Assembly: GCA_020846635.1 (NCBI GenBank)
Contig: JADLDO010000028.1
Location: 186,001-250,000, forward strand
Reading direction: 5' to 3'
DNA from: Caldilineaceae bacterium
GTDB lineage: Bacteria > Chloroflexota > Anaerolineae > Caldilineales > Caldilineaceae
Length of the DNA: 64,000 nucleotides
Numbering within the stretch: position 1 is the stretch's first letter; every line of letters starts with the position of its first letter. The notes under the pieces are model-generated. The model ran no database searches. It was not told the DNA's origin and saw only the letters and a program-made list of their open reading frames with translations. Position numbers and translations under genes: made by a program. Below are positions 43,727-52,663 of the stretch, in pieces.

Positions 43727-44896
43727 TTATAGAACCCGGTATTTTTCTACCATCTTCTCATCCACCTCCACCCCCAACCCTGGGCCAGTGGGCACAGAGA
43801 CATAGCCATCGTGCATCGTGATGGGTTCGACACAAAGCGTATTAAGGAGAGAGGCCGAAGAGACATTGTATTCCAGGTAGAGCGAATTCATGCAATAGGC
43901 GTTGAGGTGTAACGACGCGGCCTTGAGTAAGTCGGTCAGCCAGGCATGGGGCACGCAGTCGATCTGCTTGCGCTGCGCCAAGTCCGCAATCTGCCGCCCA
44001 ACAGTCATCCCGCCACAGCGCGAGAGGTCAGGCTGGAGCGTATGGACGCGCCCTTCTTGCGCCAGTCGCTCAAAGGCCGCATAGCCCGCCAATTGCTCAC
44101 CCGCCGCCAGCCGCAGCGTGGTCGTGTGCGCGGCCACTTCGCCATAGCCGGCAAAGTTGTCCGGGTGCAGGAAATCTTCCAGCCAGAAAATGTCAGCTTC
44201 CTCCAATGCCTTCACCAGCTTGATCCAGTCACGCAGCGGGCGCGGCTTATAGGGGTTGGCATAGCTGGTGCCATACCAACCGGCATCGACCATCAGCTCA
44301 ATCTCCGGCCCCGCTTCGGCACGCGCCGCCTGGACGAGCGCAATATCCTGCTTTAGATCATAGCCAAAGACACCCCAGCCAAACTTGATGGCGCGAAAGC
44401 CATGCTCAAGATACTCGGCAACTGCGGCCTTCATCGCATCGGGCGTGGGGCGAAAGAGGGTCGAGGCATAGACCTTGACCTTATCACGATAGCGCGCCCC
44501 CAGCAGTTTGCAGACAGGTTGGCCCAACGCCTTGCCTGCAATATCCCACAGCGCAATGTCAGCGCCGGAGATCATCTGGATGCCTGCGCCCTGGCGACCA
44601 TAGTAGGCGAGGTAGCGATTCATCTTCTGCCAGAGCCGTTCATGCTCCAACGGGTCTTCGCCGATCAGCGCCGACTTGATCGACTCAAAGCCGATTGCGC
44701 CGCCGGAGGGCGCTTCGACAATCGCCTTGCCCACATGCGGCTGCGTCTCAATGTCCGACCAGCCCACAATTCCCTCATCGGTTGTGATCTTGATCAGCGA
44801 GACAAAGCGCACCCCATGCGACTCCGCTGCCTCGTTGGGGTCGGAGTAGTTCTTGCCTGTGTCCAGCACCATCGCTTCTACATCAACGATCTTCAT
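43727..44896 (-). CDS. Mandelate racemase/muconate lactonizing enzyme family (enolase superfamily)
   Basis: A 389-residue enolase-superfamily barrel. The base lysine region is FRAIKFGWG, and the metal ligands lie in ELMVDAGWYG (Asp), IFWLEDFLHPDN (Glu) and LAAGEQLAGY (Glu). The C-terminal His motif is CVPHAWLTDLL, and QPDLSRCGG lies before it. This set fits the mandelate-racemase subgroup of acid-sugar dehydratases. The product would be a 2-keto-3-deoxy acid, suitable for the RraA-type aldolase that follows. It reads from 44896, with a dispersed repeat element directly upstream. Confidence 0.88.
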   Translation of the reverse strand: MKIVDVEAMVLDTGKNYSDPNEAAESHGVRFVSLIKITTDEGIVGWSDIETQPHVGKAIVEAPSGGAIGFESIKSALIGEDPLEHERLWQKMNRYLAYYGRQGAGIQMISGADIALWDIAGKALGQPVCKLLGARYRDKVKVYASTLFRPTPDAMKAAVAEYLEHGFRAIKFGWGVFGYDLKQDIALVQAARAEAGPEIELMVDAGWYGTSYANPYKPRPLRDWIKLVKALEEADIFWLEDFLHPDNFAGYGEVAAHTTTLRLAAGEQLAGYAAFERLAQEGRVHTLQPDLSRCGGMTVGRQIADLAQRKQIDCVPHAWLTDLLKAASLHLNAYCMNSLYLEYNVSSASLLNTLCVEPITMHDGYVSVPTGPGLGVEVDEKMVEKYRVL

Positions 44897-44931
44897 AGTA
44901 TCTCTTGATCTCTGTTCAGTTTATTTATGGC

Positions 44932-45044
44932 GAGGCCGCCCAGGGCTACAGGACAACGCCCCCTAAACGGGGCTTGGCGAGCCGCGTCTGAAGCCCCGTT
45001 CAGGGGGCGTCGTGTTATAGCCGGATGGTTTACCGTCCGGCGAT
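44932..45044. repeat. Dispersed palindromic repeat, copy 3
   Basis: Left part GAGGCCGCCCAGGGCTAC, GACAACGCCCCCTAAACGGG, GCTTGGCGAG; right part AAGCCCCGTTCAGGGGGCG, TCGTGTTATAGCC, GGATGGTTTACCGTCCGG. Internal arms CCCCCTAAACGGGGC and GCCCCGTTCAGGGGG are inverted copies. It shares modules with 7781 and 18170. It sits between the alcohol dehydrogenase stop and the enolase-superfamily gene start. Confidence 0.65.
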
Positions 45045-45051
45045 TGATGCC

Positions 45052-46080
45052 CTACTCCATCACCAACGCGACCTTGATCGCCTGCTCCTGCCCATGTGCG
45101 GCGAGTTCTAATGCTTCAGCATAGGCGTCCAGGGGCAAACGATGCGTCACCAACTCGTCCAGCGATGCAGATTCCTTGACCAAATAGGCCAACGCAGCCT
45201 CCAGCCGGTCCTCATCGTTACAGGCGCCTACGATCTCCAACTCTTTGGCCTGCACAGTCATCAGGTCGATAGGCGTTTCGCCCAAGAGAGAGGCAAAGAT
45301 CACCAAGCGCCGTTTGCGACGGAGGCAAGCCAGCCCGGTAGCGATGGCGCGCTTGGCGTCGGTCGCCAGGATCACGCCGCCATACTCCTCGCCCCCAATC
45401 GCCTCCAGCAGCGCGCCTGTTGGGTCTGCCATGCCCGCGCTGTTGACCGTGATCACGCCTGCACCGGCGCGGGCCAAACGAAAATCCTGATGACCCGCCA
45501 CCACCACCGGCTCCATCCCCTGATCGTGCGCCAGCCGCGCCATCAACAGCCCAAAAGGGCCATCACCCAGGATCAACAACGGCTCGCCAGGTGGCACGCG
45601 CGCCTGTGCCACGGCTTGCAGACAGACGCAGATCGGCTCAAAGAGCGCGGCCACCGCATAGGGTATCCCATCCGGTAAGAGCCGCGCCCGGTCGGCGCGC
45701 ACGACGTAGTATTCGGCAAAAGTGCCAGGCATGTTGAGCCCGAAGTGGCGTAGATTCATACAGAGATGCGCCGCGCCTGTGCGACAGGCGCGACAGTTGC
45801 CGCAGGGATGCACAGGGTGGGTGACGATCCGATCCCCCTCGCGAAAGCCCTTCACCTTTGATCCCACGGCAACGACCCGCCCCGCGCCCTCATGCCCCAG
45901 CGTAAGCGGCAGCGTTGCGCCAAAGGGATTGGCGGCGATGTCATGCAAATCCGATGTGCAGATCGTCGCCGCTCTGGTCTGTACCAATAACTCATCGTCG
46001 TTGATCGCAGGCACAGGGACTTGAGCAAGGGCTACTTGGTGCAACGCATGAAGCTGTACGGCGCACATCTGCGGCTGCAT
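45052..46080 (-). CDS. Zinc-binding alcohol/sorbitol-type dehydrogenase
   Basis: A 342-residue medium-chain dehydrogenase. Catalytic zinc ligands fit TICTSDLHD and LGHEGAGRV. The structural zinc site is the four-cysteine cluster in HPCGNCRACRTGAAHLC. The nucleotide-binding strand LLILGDGPFGLLMARLA follows, slightly irregular (GDGPFG for the usual GAGPIG). It oxidises a polyol or sugar alcohol with NAD(P). Its start overlaps the amidohydrolase stop by one base (TGATG), so translation is coupled. Confidence 0.89.
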   Translation of the reverse strand: MQPQMCAVQLHALHQVALAQVPVPAINDDELLVQTRAATICTSDLHDIAANPFGATLPLTLGHEGAGRVVAVGSKVKGFREGDRIVTHPVHPCGNCRACRTGAAHLCMNLRHFGLNMPGTFAEYYVVRADRARLLPDGIPYAVAALFEPICVCLQAVAQARVPPGEPLLILGDGPFGLLMARLAHDQGMEPVVVAGHQDFRLARAGAGVITVNSAGMADPTGALLEAIGGEEYGGVILATDAKRAIATGLACLRRKRRLVIFASLLGETPIDLMTVQAKELEIVGACNDEDRLEAALAYLVKESASLDELVTHRLPLDAYAEALELAAHGQEQAIKVALVME

Positions 46081-46952
46081 CAGGCAATCCCCAACAGCGC
46101 CGGAATGTCACGGTACAGAATGCCGTCAATGGTCGCCTCGGTCACGCGCGGCAAGCCGCTGTTGCCGATGATATGGTTGGCATTACGCAGCCCATTGATC
46201 GATTCCTGCCCTTTGGCAAAAGGATAATCTGTGCCAAAGAGCAGTTTGCTGGTGACGTTATACTCCTGTGCGGCAATGAGCATGTTGTAAAACTGCCAGG
46301 GCCGATAGAAGAGCGCCGAAATGTCGGCATAGACATGCGGGTGCTTGCGGATGACGACCAAGCACTCCTCGCCAAAGGGATGGCCTACATGCGCCAGCAC
46401 CATACGTAATTCGGGATAGCGCATTCCCACCTCGTCCCAAAGCCAGGGACGCGTAAAGCCGAGCGGCGCATTCTGGTTAAAGGTGGTGCCGCTGTGAAAG
46501 AGAATGGGCAGCCCTTGATCCTGGCAGTAGGCATAGATAGGCTGGCAGCGTTCGTCACGCGGGTCAAAACCGGCGTACATGGGCATCATCTTGACACCCC
46601 GCAACCCCAACTGCTCGATGCCGTGGCGAAGCTCTGCCAGCGCGCCCTCCTGTGTCGGGTCACAAGCAGCAAAACCAATGAGTTTATCCGGCGCACGCCC
46701 CACGAATTCAGCAATATACTCGTCGGGAACCCAATAGCCTGTGCGCCTGGCCTTTGCCCCAAAGACAACCGTCTTGGCAAAATGGGCCGCTTCCTCCTCC
46801 ATAAACTGCTCAAAATCCACGGTCAGATCCATAGGCCGCCCGCGCGAACGGTCTGCCTCGGCGCGCGTGGCAGGGTCAATGTGCAGCGTTTGGTCCCATG
46901 CGTGGGCATGTACATTGTAGATCGGCTTCTCGGTGGGCTTCTCTGTGGGCAT
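46080..46952 (-). CDS. Amidohydrolase family 2 (lactonase-like) protein
   Basis: A 290-residue TIM-barrel hydrolase. The metal motif is NVHAHAWD (HxH) at about 10-17, followed by GVKMMPMYAGFDPRDE, ILFHSGTTFNQ, VLAHVGHPFGEEC, and LFGTDYPFAKGQES with the catalytic Asp. Proteins of PF04909 act as lactonases or decarboxylases on sugar-derived acids. The following gene on the strand is the alcohol dehydrogenase, suggesting oxidation of a sugar to a lactone and then ring opening. Another member of the family lies at 11625, in a different context. Confidence 0.86.
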   Translation of the reverse strand: MPTEKPTEKPIYNVHAHAWDQTLHIDPATRAEADRSRGRPMDLTVDFEQFMEEEAAHFAKTVVFGAKARRTGYWVPDEYIAEFVGRAPDKLIGFAACDPTQEGALAELRHGIEQLGLRGVKMMPMYAGFDPRDERCQPIYAYCQDQGLPILFHSGTTFNQNAPLGFTRPWLWDEVGMRYPELRMVLAHVGHPFGEECLVVIRKHPHVYADISALFYRPWQFYNMLIAAQEYNVTSKLLFGTDYPFAKGQESINGLRNANHIIGNSGLPRVTEATIDGILYRDIPALLGIA

Positions 46953-47016
46953 ATCCAGCTAACTCTGCTTCCTCAGTATGATTGGTAAGAACTCTGGTAG
47001 GGGCTTGCGATGTGAC

Positions 47017-48150
47017 TCAAAACGTTCGTGGATCGGGAATTTCCACCGGCGTCCCCTGCTGTTGGGCAGACTCAAGCGCCAGCGGCCCTGGCAGCGAACA
47101 ATCCAGCGCGCGAAAAACATCCACCGGCGACGTTTTGCCCTGGCGATAGCCGTCGACCCACGCCTTCATCGTCCAGTAGTCCGAGCCGCCATGCCCAGTG
47201 CGCTTGGATTCCTCGCGCGCGGCCACGCGGTCGGGGATGAACTCCGCCTCGAACTCCTCCAACTTGCGCCAATGCACGCTGGGGCCGGAGCGGCCTGGAC
47301 GCTCTGCGGACTCTAACTCCTCCAGCCAGATGCGCGGCGGGTCGCCAAAACCGCGTGTCCCTTCAAAGGAACCGAGCGTGCCTTGCAGCGCGTAATAGTC
47401 ATGAATCTGGGGGCGAGGCGAAACAATATCCACGCGAATCTTGAGCATACGTTCCCCGGCGGTTTGAAAGAGCGAGACTACATTATCGGGGATGCCGATG
47501 TCCCCTTCCAAACGCCCAGGCTGCATGGTCATCATCGCCGAGACGCGTGTCGTGCGGTCGTCAAGGATGTTGAGCAGCGGGCGCAGGCTGTGCCAGATAT
47601 AGACGTACTTGGAGAAGTTGGCCCCGCGCCAGGTCAACGTACCGTCGGCAAAGCGGTTGAGCCCGCGGCAGTCGTGCAGATATTCGCCTTCGCCAAAATA
47701 GACATCGCCAAACTTGCCCGCGGCGACCATGCGCTTGATCAGTTCGCTCTCGTCGCGATAGCCATAATTCTCCAGCAGCATGTAGAAGCCGCCGCTCTTG
47801 CGCTGTGCCTGCACCAGCCGCTTACCATCCTCTACGGTGGTTGCGGCAGGCACTTCGGAGACAACGCCCACCCCCTTCTCCAGCGCATAGGCCGCTTGTT
47901 GGGCGTGGAGCACGTCGGGCGTCGCCAGGATGATCAGGTCAAGCCCATGTTGCAGAAATTTATCATAATCGGTGTAGGCTGTGGCTTCCAACTGCTGGGC
48001 CGCGCGTTGGGCCCCCTCCTCAACAATATCCATGACCGCGACAATTTTGCCCGCATCGAGCCGCGCCAGGTGGCGCGCATGGCTCATGCCGCGCGCATCC
48101 CCCACGCTGTTGCCCCCTGCGCCGACTAGTCCTATTCGTAGCTGCTGCAT
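47017..48150 (-). CDS. Gfo/Idh/MocA family oxidoreductase with altered catalytic-lysine motif
   Basis: A 377-residue protein. The Rossmann opening is RIGLVGAGGNSVGDARGM, ATPDVLHAQQAAYALEKG follows, and then SEVPAATTVEDGK stands where CEKP is usual, so the catalytic Lys is replaced by Val. The C-terminal domain has GDVYFGEGEYLHDCRG and LRPLLNILDD. The same replacement is found in some subgroups of the family, which may use other residues. It is one of three Gfo/Idh genes of this array. It lies 92 bases after the deacetylase gene and 64 before the amidohydrolase gene. Confidence 0.84.
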   Translation of the reverse strand: MQQLRIGLVGAGGNSVGDARGMSHARHLARLDAGKIVAVMDIVEEGAQRAAQQLEATAYTDYDKFLQHGLDLIILATPDVLHAQQAAYALEKGVGVVSEVPAATTVEDGKRLVQAQRKSGGFYMLLENYGYRDESELIKRMVAAGKFGDVYFGEGEYLHDCRGLNRFADGTLTWRGANFSKYVYIWHSLRPLLNILDDRTTRVSAMMTMQPGRLEGDIGIPDNVVSLFQTAGERMLKIRVDIVSPRPQIHDYYALQGTLGSFEGTRGFGDPPRIWLEELESAERPGRSGPSVHWRKLEEFEAEFIPDRVAAREESKRTGHGGSDYWTMKAWVDGYRQGKTSPVDVFRALDCSLPGPLALESAQQQGTPVEIPDPRTF

Positions 48151-48242
48151 TGTTCAGGTTGCTTTCTGAGTACAGTTTCAAAAGTTGATATGAGATGAGG
48201 GCGGGCCGGCGCTGAGGCACGGCCCCTACAGCCGCGCTGTAC

Positions 48243-49097
48243 TTATACCTGGTTCTGCGCGGCCACAAGTTCACGCAGGGTTGTAAAGCGCACCCCACGT
48301 TCACGCGCATAGGCAAAGAGGCGTGCGTAGACTTGTAGCCCCGTCGCCCATTGGCCGGTCATGGCGTAATAATGTGAAAGCGTGACAAAGGGTTTGCCCT
48401 CGGCGATGGCCCGATCCAAATCGGCCTTTGCCAATGCAAAGTGACGGTCTACGTCCCCTGCTTCCAGATACCAGGTATATTCGGAATGCATCGGCGCTTC
48501 CACCAACCCAGGGAGACGAGAATAGGGTTCATGCGGCAGATCGGTGTGCCAGCCCTCACCCGTCTCATAGGCGCGGTTGATATAGCGCCACCCTAGCGGG
48601 TTGATTACCTCGTTCGAGCAAAACACAAAATCCATGTCGGCCAATGCTTGGTAGAGATTGTCACAACTGCTTAAGCAAGGAGAGCGAAAACCACGTGGCG
48701 TATAGCCAAAGGCGCGGGTCAGGATTTCGCGTCCCTGCTCCAACTTCTCGCGCAGCGTCTCGTAGCCGTGGTGCTGCGTGAAATAGGTTGGCTCCTCGAT
48801 GTATTTGTCCCTGGCTTCGGGCATAATATCCAACATAAAGTAGGGAGGCACGCCGAATTCAAAGCAAGATGAATGGGTGTAAGCATGATGTTCGAGGTCA
48901 TGCCCCGCTGCCAGAGCCCGCTCAATGAGGGGCATCCATTGCGGCTTGCAATCCAGCGGCTGCCCGCTGTGCAAGGGTACGACGAAGAAGGTGGCAGGAA
49001 CCTCCTCGGCTTGCAGAAAGTCCAGCAGTTCTGCAAACAAGTGCGGCTCTTGCGATCCGGCATCATCATTGGTGAGAACAAATAGGGTTTCGGGCAT
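48243..49097 (-). CDS. Polysaccharide deacetylase-like protein
   Basis: A 284-residue protein with a NodB-like fold. The N-terminal acidic motif is LTNDDAGSQ, the metal histidines are in HDLEHHAYTHSS, and the catalytic-region motif GFRSPCLSSCDNLYQAL follows in family order. There is no signal peptide, so a cytoplasmic substrate such as an N-acetylated sugar or oligosaccharide is likely. It starts 80 bases after the permease gene stop. With acetyltransferases in the same array it could remove or balance N-acetyl groups; that is an inference. Confidence 0.8.
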   Translation of the reverse strand: MPETLFVLTNDDAGSQEPHLFAELLDFLQAEEVPATFFVVPLHSGQPLDCKPQWMPLIERALAAGHDLEHHAYTHSSCFEFGVPPYFMLDIMPEARDKYIEEPTYFTQHHGYETLREKLEQGREILTRAFGYTPRGFRSPCLSSCDNLYQALADMDFVFCSNEVINPLGWRYINRAYETGEGWHTDLPHEPYSRLPGLVEAPMHSEYTWYLEAGDVDRHFALAKADLDRAIAEGKPFVTLSHYYAMTGQWATGLQVYARLFAYARERGVRFTTLRELVAAQNQV

Positions 49098-49177
49098 CTA
49101 TAGCTCTTCTAGTATGGCTCTTGTAGCATATCTGCTCTGGTTCTTGTTTGCGTGCGTAGTTAGCCTGTCATCCTTCA

Positions 49178-50077
49178 TTATCCCTTTAGCCCCGACAGCA
49201 CGACACCGCGCACAAAGTATTGCTGCGTGAATAGAAAGACGACCAGGATCGGCAAGAGGCTGATGGTCGCCCCAGCCATCATATTGGCCCATTGTGTGTA
49301 ATATTGGCCGCGGAAACGGGTCAGCGCCAGGGGCAGGGTAAACAAATTTTCTGTGTAGAGATAGATCACCGGCCCCAGCAGATCGTTCCAACTCCCCATA
49401 AAACTGAGCAGCGCCAATGTCGCAATCACCGCTTTTGCCAGCGGCAGCATAATGCGCCAGTAGACGCCAAAGTGGCTGCATCCATCGATCTTGGCGGCGT
49501 CGTTCAACTCCTGGGGGATGGTCATGAAATATTGGCGCATCAGGAAGATGCCAAAGGCGCTGCCAAAATAGGCAGGAGCAATCAACGGCCAATGCGTATC
49601 CACCCAGCCAATGCGCGTCATTACCACATAGAGCGGGATCATGGTCACTTGGCCCGGAATCATCAGCGCGGCGAGGGTGATCAGAAAGAGCGGCTCGCGC
49701 CCGCGAAAACGCACACGGGCAAAGGCATAGGCTGCCAGCGACGACGAGAGTACAATCCCCAACGTCGAGAGCAAACTCACCTTGAGGCTGTTGAAGATGT
49801 AGGCGGCAAAGGGCAGTTCGGTAAAGATGTAGCGATAGCCATCAAGGATGGGCGGGTTGGGAATCCATTCGGGCGGAAAAGCAAAGACGCGTGCCTCGGT
49901 CTTGAGCGAGGTCGCCACCATCCAATAAAAAGGAAAGATCATGCTGATGGCTGTCAGCACCAAGAGCAGATAGGCCAACGCCATCAGCCCCCAAGTCAAT
50001 AGACGCCGTACGCTGCTGCTTTGTGGCTTTGTATAGGCTGCGGGATAGCTTGTCGTTGCCATCTCAATTTCCTCCAT
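49178..50077 (-). CDS. Carbohydrate ABC transporter permease (MalG-like)
   Basis: A 299-residue protein with six membrane helices. The EAA loop is NDAAKIDGCSHFGVYWRIMLP, and the tail is QYFVRGVVLSGLKG, typical for the second permease of the CUT1 family. It starts 14 bases after the partner permease gene. Together with that permease and the SBP at 51138 it forms a sugar importer. No ATPase is encoded nearby, as is common when one MsiK-like ATPase serves many importers. Confidence 0.92.
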   Translation of the reverse strand: MEEIEMATTSYPAAYTKPQSSSVRRLLTWGLMALAYLLLVLTAISMIFPFYWMVATSLKTEARVFAFPPEWIPNPPILDGYRYIFTELPFAAYIFNSLKVSLLSTLGIVLSSSLAAYAFARVRFRGREPLFLITLAALMIPGQVTMIPLYVVMTRIGWVDTHWPLIAPAYFGSAFGIFLMRQYFMTIPQELNDAAKIDGCSHFGVYWRIMLPLAKAVIATLALLSFMGSWNDLLGPVIYLYTENLFTLPLALTRFRGQYYTQWANMMAGATISLLPILVVFLFTQQYFVRGVVLSGLKG

Positions 50078-50091
50078 CTTGGGCCAAACGG

Positions 50092-51036
50092 CTATTCATA
50101 ATGCACCCAGCGTCGTTGAAACCGGAACTGAATCGCCGTCAATCCCAGCAGGATAAAGAACAGCACATAGGCCAACGCCGACGCATAGCCCACTTGGAAA
50201 TTGCGGAAGGCATTGTTATAGACATGCAGCACCAATGTCAGCGTAGAGTAGACCGGGCCACCCCCTGTCATGACATAGGTGTATTCAAAGACTTGGAAGG
50301 CTCCAATCAGCCCCAGGATCAGCAGCATGAAGGTCGTGGGCGAAAGCAGCGGCACCGTGATGTTCCAAAACTTGGCCCATTGTCCAGCCCCATCAATCGA
50401 CGCAGCCTCGTAATAGACATCGGGAATCCCTTGCAGACCTGCCAAATAGATGAGCATGTTATAGCCCAGCCCGCGCCAAACCGCCATGATCATCACCGCG
50501 GGCATGGCCCACTCCGGCGAACTCAGCCATGCCGGCCCCTTTAGCCCCACTTGGCGCAGCAGAAAGTTCAACGCGCCAAATTCGGGGTTATAGATCCAGA
50601 GCCACATGAGCGAAATGGCGACCGACGAGGAGATCGTCGGCAGAAAGAAGATGGTGCGAAAAAAGACAATGCCGCGCAGCTTTTGATTCATCGCCAGGGC
50701 CAGCAGCAGCGAGAGCGCCATGCCCGCAGGCACGACCCCCACAACATAGTAGAGCGTGTTACGCATGCTCGTCCAAAAGAGCTTGTCATCCAAGAGCGCG
50801 CGATAGTTGTCCAGCCCAATCCATTTGGGCGTGCTGATATAGTCGCCTTTGGTAAAACTCAAGCCAAAGGCAGCCAGCACCGGGCCATAGGTAAAGACAA
50901 TCAGCCCCAGAATCAGCGGGGCCACAAAGAGATAGCCCACCATGTTATCGTTGTTCATCAGCCGCGACCACCAGGAAGTCCCGGCGCGCGGCGCACTCCA
51001 TGCCCCATCCCGCTTGATCTGGGTTGTCGTGCTCAA
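50092..51036 (-). CDS. Carbohydrate ABC transporter permease (MalF/UgpA-like)
   Basis: A 314-residue membrane protein with six helices after a short polar N terminus. Its EAA loop is YEAASIDGAGQWAKFWNITVPLLSP. The opening LFVAPLILGLIVFTYGPVLAAFGLSF is the classic first-helix region of CUT1 permeases. It forms a dimer with the product of the next gene. It lies 101 bases after the SBP stop, a gap holding a strong hairpin. Confidence 0.92.
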   Translation of the reverse strand: MSTTTQIKRDGAWSAPRAGTSWWSRLMNNDNMVGYLFVAPLILGLIVFTYGPVLAAFGLSFTKGDYISTPKWIGLDNYRALLDDKLFWTSMRNTLYYVVGVVPAGMALSLLLALAMNQKLRGIVFFRTIFFLPTISSSVAISLMWLWIYNPEFGALNFLLRQVGLKGPAWLSSPEWAMPAVMIMAVWRGLGYNMLIYLAGLQGIPDVYYEAASIDGAGQWAKFWNITVPLLSPTTFMLLILGLIGAFQVFEYTYVMTGGGPVYSTLTLVLHVYNNAFRNFQVGYASALAYVLFFILLGLTAIQFRFQRRWVHYE

Positions 51037-51071
51037 AGTTCTTACCCCCTATTGACACCTAAATCTACTTC

Positions 51072-51104
51072 ACCCTCCCGGATACTTGAAGCATCCGGGA
51101 GGGT
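51072..51104 (-). terminator. Intercistronic hairpin between SBP and permease genes
   Basis: ACCCTCCCGGAT (51072-51083) pairs perfectly with ATCCGGGAGGGT (51093-51104). Lying between the SBP and permease genes, it probably lowers permease expression or protects the SBP mRNA end, as seen in other binding-protein operons. On the plus strand four T follow; on the minus strand only weak T content. Confidence 0.6.
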
Positions 51105-51137
51105 TTTCCACGCGCGTTCTTCGTCAGCGATACCTGA

Positions 51138-52505
51138 CTACAACTCATCCACCGGCGTTGCCAGGATGGGCGTGATCTGGTCGTGGATGCTCTGCAACAC
51201 CTCTGCCGCGCTGCTCTGCCCGATCCACAGCCCTTCCAGTTCAGCGTCGTAGATCTGCTTCCAAAGATCGCTCTTTAGACCTGGATAGTAGGCGCGTGCA
51301 TATTCGCCGATGGCTACGGCCAACTGCCGGTTCTCCGGCTCGCCTTGCAGATAGACATCGGAGTTGGCCGTTTCCTTGTGGCTGGGCGTGCCGGTCTTGG
51401 CAAAGTAAGCCATGCCGCCCGGCCCCACCATATATTGCAGCAGATCCCAGGCTGCATCGAGATTCTTGGAATCCTTGAAGATATGGGTCGTGTTTGTGCC
51501 CGCATAGGTGACGCGATCCACGCCAGCCGTACCCATCGGCACAGGGGCAATATCCCAGTTGAACTCCAAATTCTGACCGTAGTAGTCTACATTCCAGGTG
51601 CCGTCAATCGTCATGGCAACGCGGCCCACCTGGAAAGGATTGGGCTGCCCTGCCAACTGCGCCGGGGTGGGATTGACATGATGTTCGTGCAGGAGACTTG
51701 CCAGCCACTCGAATGCCTCGACCGTGGCGGGCTCCGTCATCATCGACTGTGTCTGATCCAAGCTGATCAACTCGCTGCCATTGTTCCAAACCGTAATGGC
51801 CTGTTGATAGGGCCCGATCATGGAAACACCCCACTGGGTAATATTCTCTGGGTCAAAGTCTGCTGACGCAGCATTGTTTCCATTGGCATCCAGCGTCAAC
51901 GCCTGGGCCAGCGCCAAAATTCCATTGCGATCCAGGCTCTCATCCGGGTATGCCTGTCCCGCCGCATCCAGCAGATCCTTATTGTAATAAAGCACCATGC
52001 CTACATAAGTAGCGGGCATCCCATAGAGTATGCCCTGACCGACGATGCCGGTTGAACTGTCATAGCGGCAGTCATTCACCGTGACTTCAAACCAATTGTC
52101 CAGATTCACCTGATCTCGTTCAATATAGGGCTGCAAATCTAGGTAAAAGCCCCGGTGGGCATAGCGTCCGAAAAAGCCAGGGTCGCCAATGCTCATGTCG
52201 GGCGGATTGCCCGCGGCCAGCCGCGCTTCCTGCCGCGACCAGAACTCCTCGCCCGGCGCGCTCTGCACAACCGCGTTCACGTTGGGGTGCTCTTGCTTAT
52301 AGGCCTCGAACATATCACCGAGCGCCACGAGCCACGGATCAAAATTGTACATGTCAAAGGTTAGCTCAACTTGCTCCTCGCCGGGGCTGCTCTCTGCACT
52401 GCCCCCCTGGGGAGCGACCGGAGCCGTACAGGCGGCGATCAGGGCCGTCGCGCCTGTCCCCGCCATCAACTGCATAAAAGTACGACGTGTTAACGGTGAT
52501 GCCAT
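51138..52505 (-). CDS. Extracellular sugar-binding lipoprotein 1 (ABC SBP, family 1)
   Basis: About 455 residues. The N terminus TRRTFMQLMAGTGATALIAAC has both a twin-arginine motif and a lipobox ending in Cys. The mature protein has GEEFWSRQEARLAAGNPPDMSIGDPG, YIERDQVNLDNWFEV, and the conserved closing DLWKQIYDAELEGLW. It is closely similar over its full length to the SBP at 53983. The open frame extends to 52727, but the Met at 52503-52505 with AAAGGAG is chosen. It feeds the two permeases downstream. Confidence 0.9.
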   Translation of the reverse strand: MASPLTRRTFMQLMAGTGATALIAACTAPVAPQGGSAESSPGEEQVELTFDMYNFDPWLVALGDMFEAYKQEHPNVNAVVQSAPGEEFWSRQEARLAAGNPPDMSIGDPGFFGRYAHRGFYLDLQPYIERDQVNLDNWFEVTVNDCRYDSSTGIVGQGILYGMPATYVGMVLYYNKDLLDAAGQAYPDESLDRNGILALAQALTLDANGNNAASADFDPENITQWGVSMIGPYQQAITVWNNGSELISLDQTQSMMTEPATVEAFEWLASLLHEHHVNPTPAQLAGQPNPFQVGRVAMTIDGTWNVDYYGQNLEFNWDIAPVPMGTAGVDRVTYAGTNTTHIFKDSKNLDAAWDLLQYMVGPGGMAYFAKTGTPSHKETANSDVYLQGEPENRQLAVAIGEYARAYYPGLKSDLWKQIYDAELEGLWIGQSSAAEVLQSIHDQITPILATPVDEL

Positions 52506-52663
52506 TGCTTTTCTCCTTTTATGGGAAACCGAACAACGTAATGAACCCCACCGCAAGCCGTCACGCCACAACCTCAATAGCGTGGACATATACAACAAAC
52601 GACGGGAAATAACCCACAACCCACGGACACAGGTTACGCAAATCCAACCACAACCAGCCGCTC

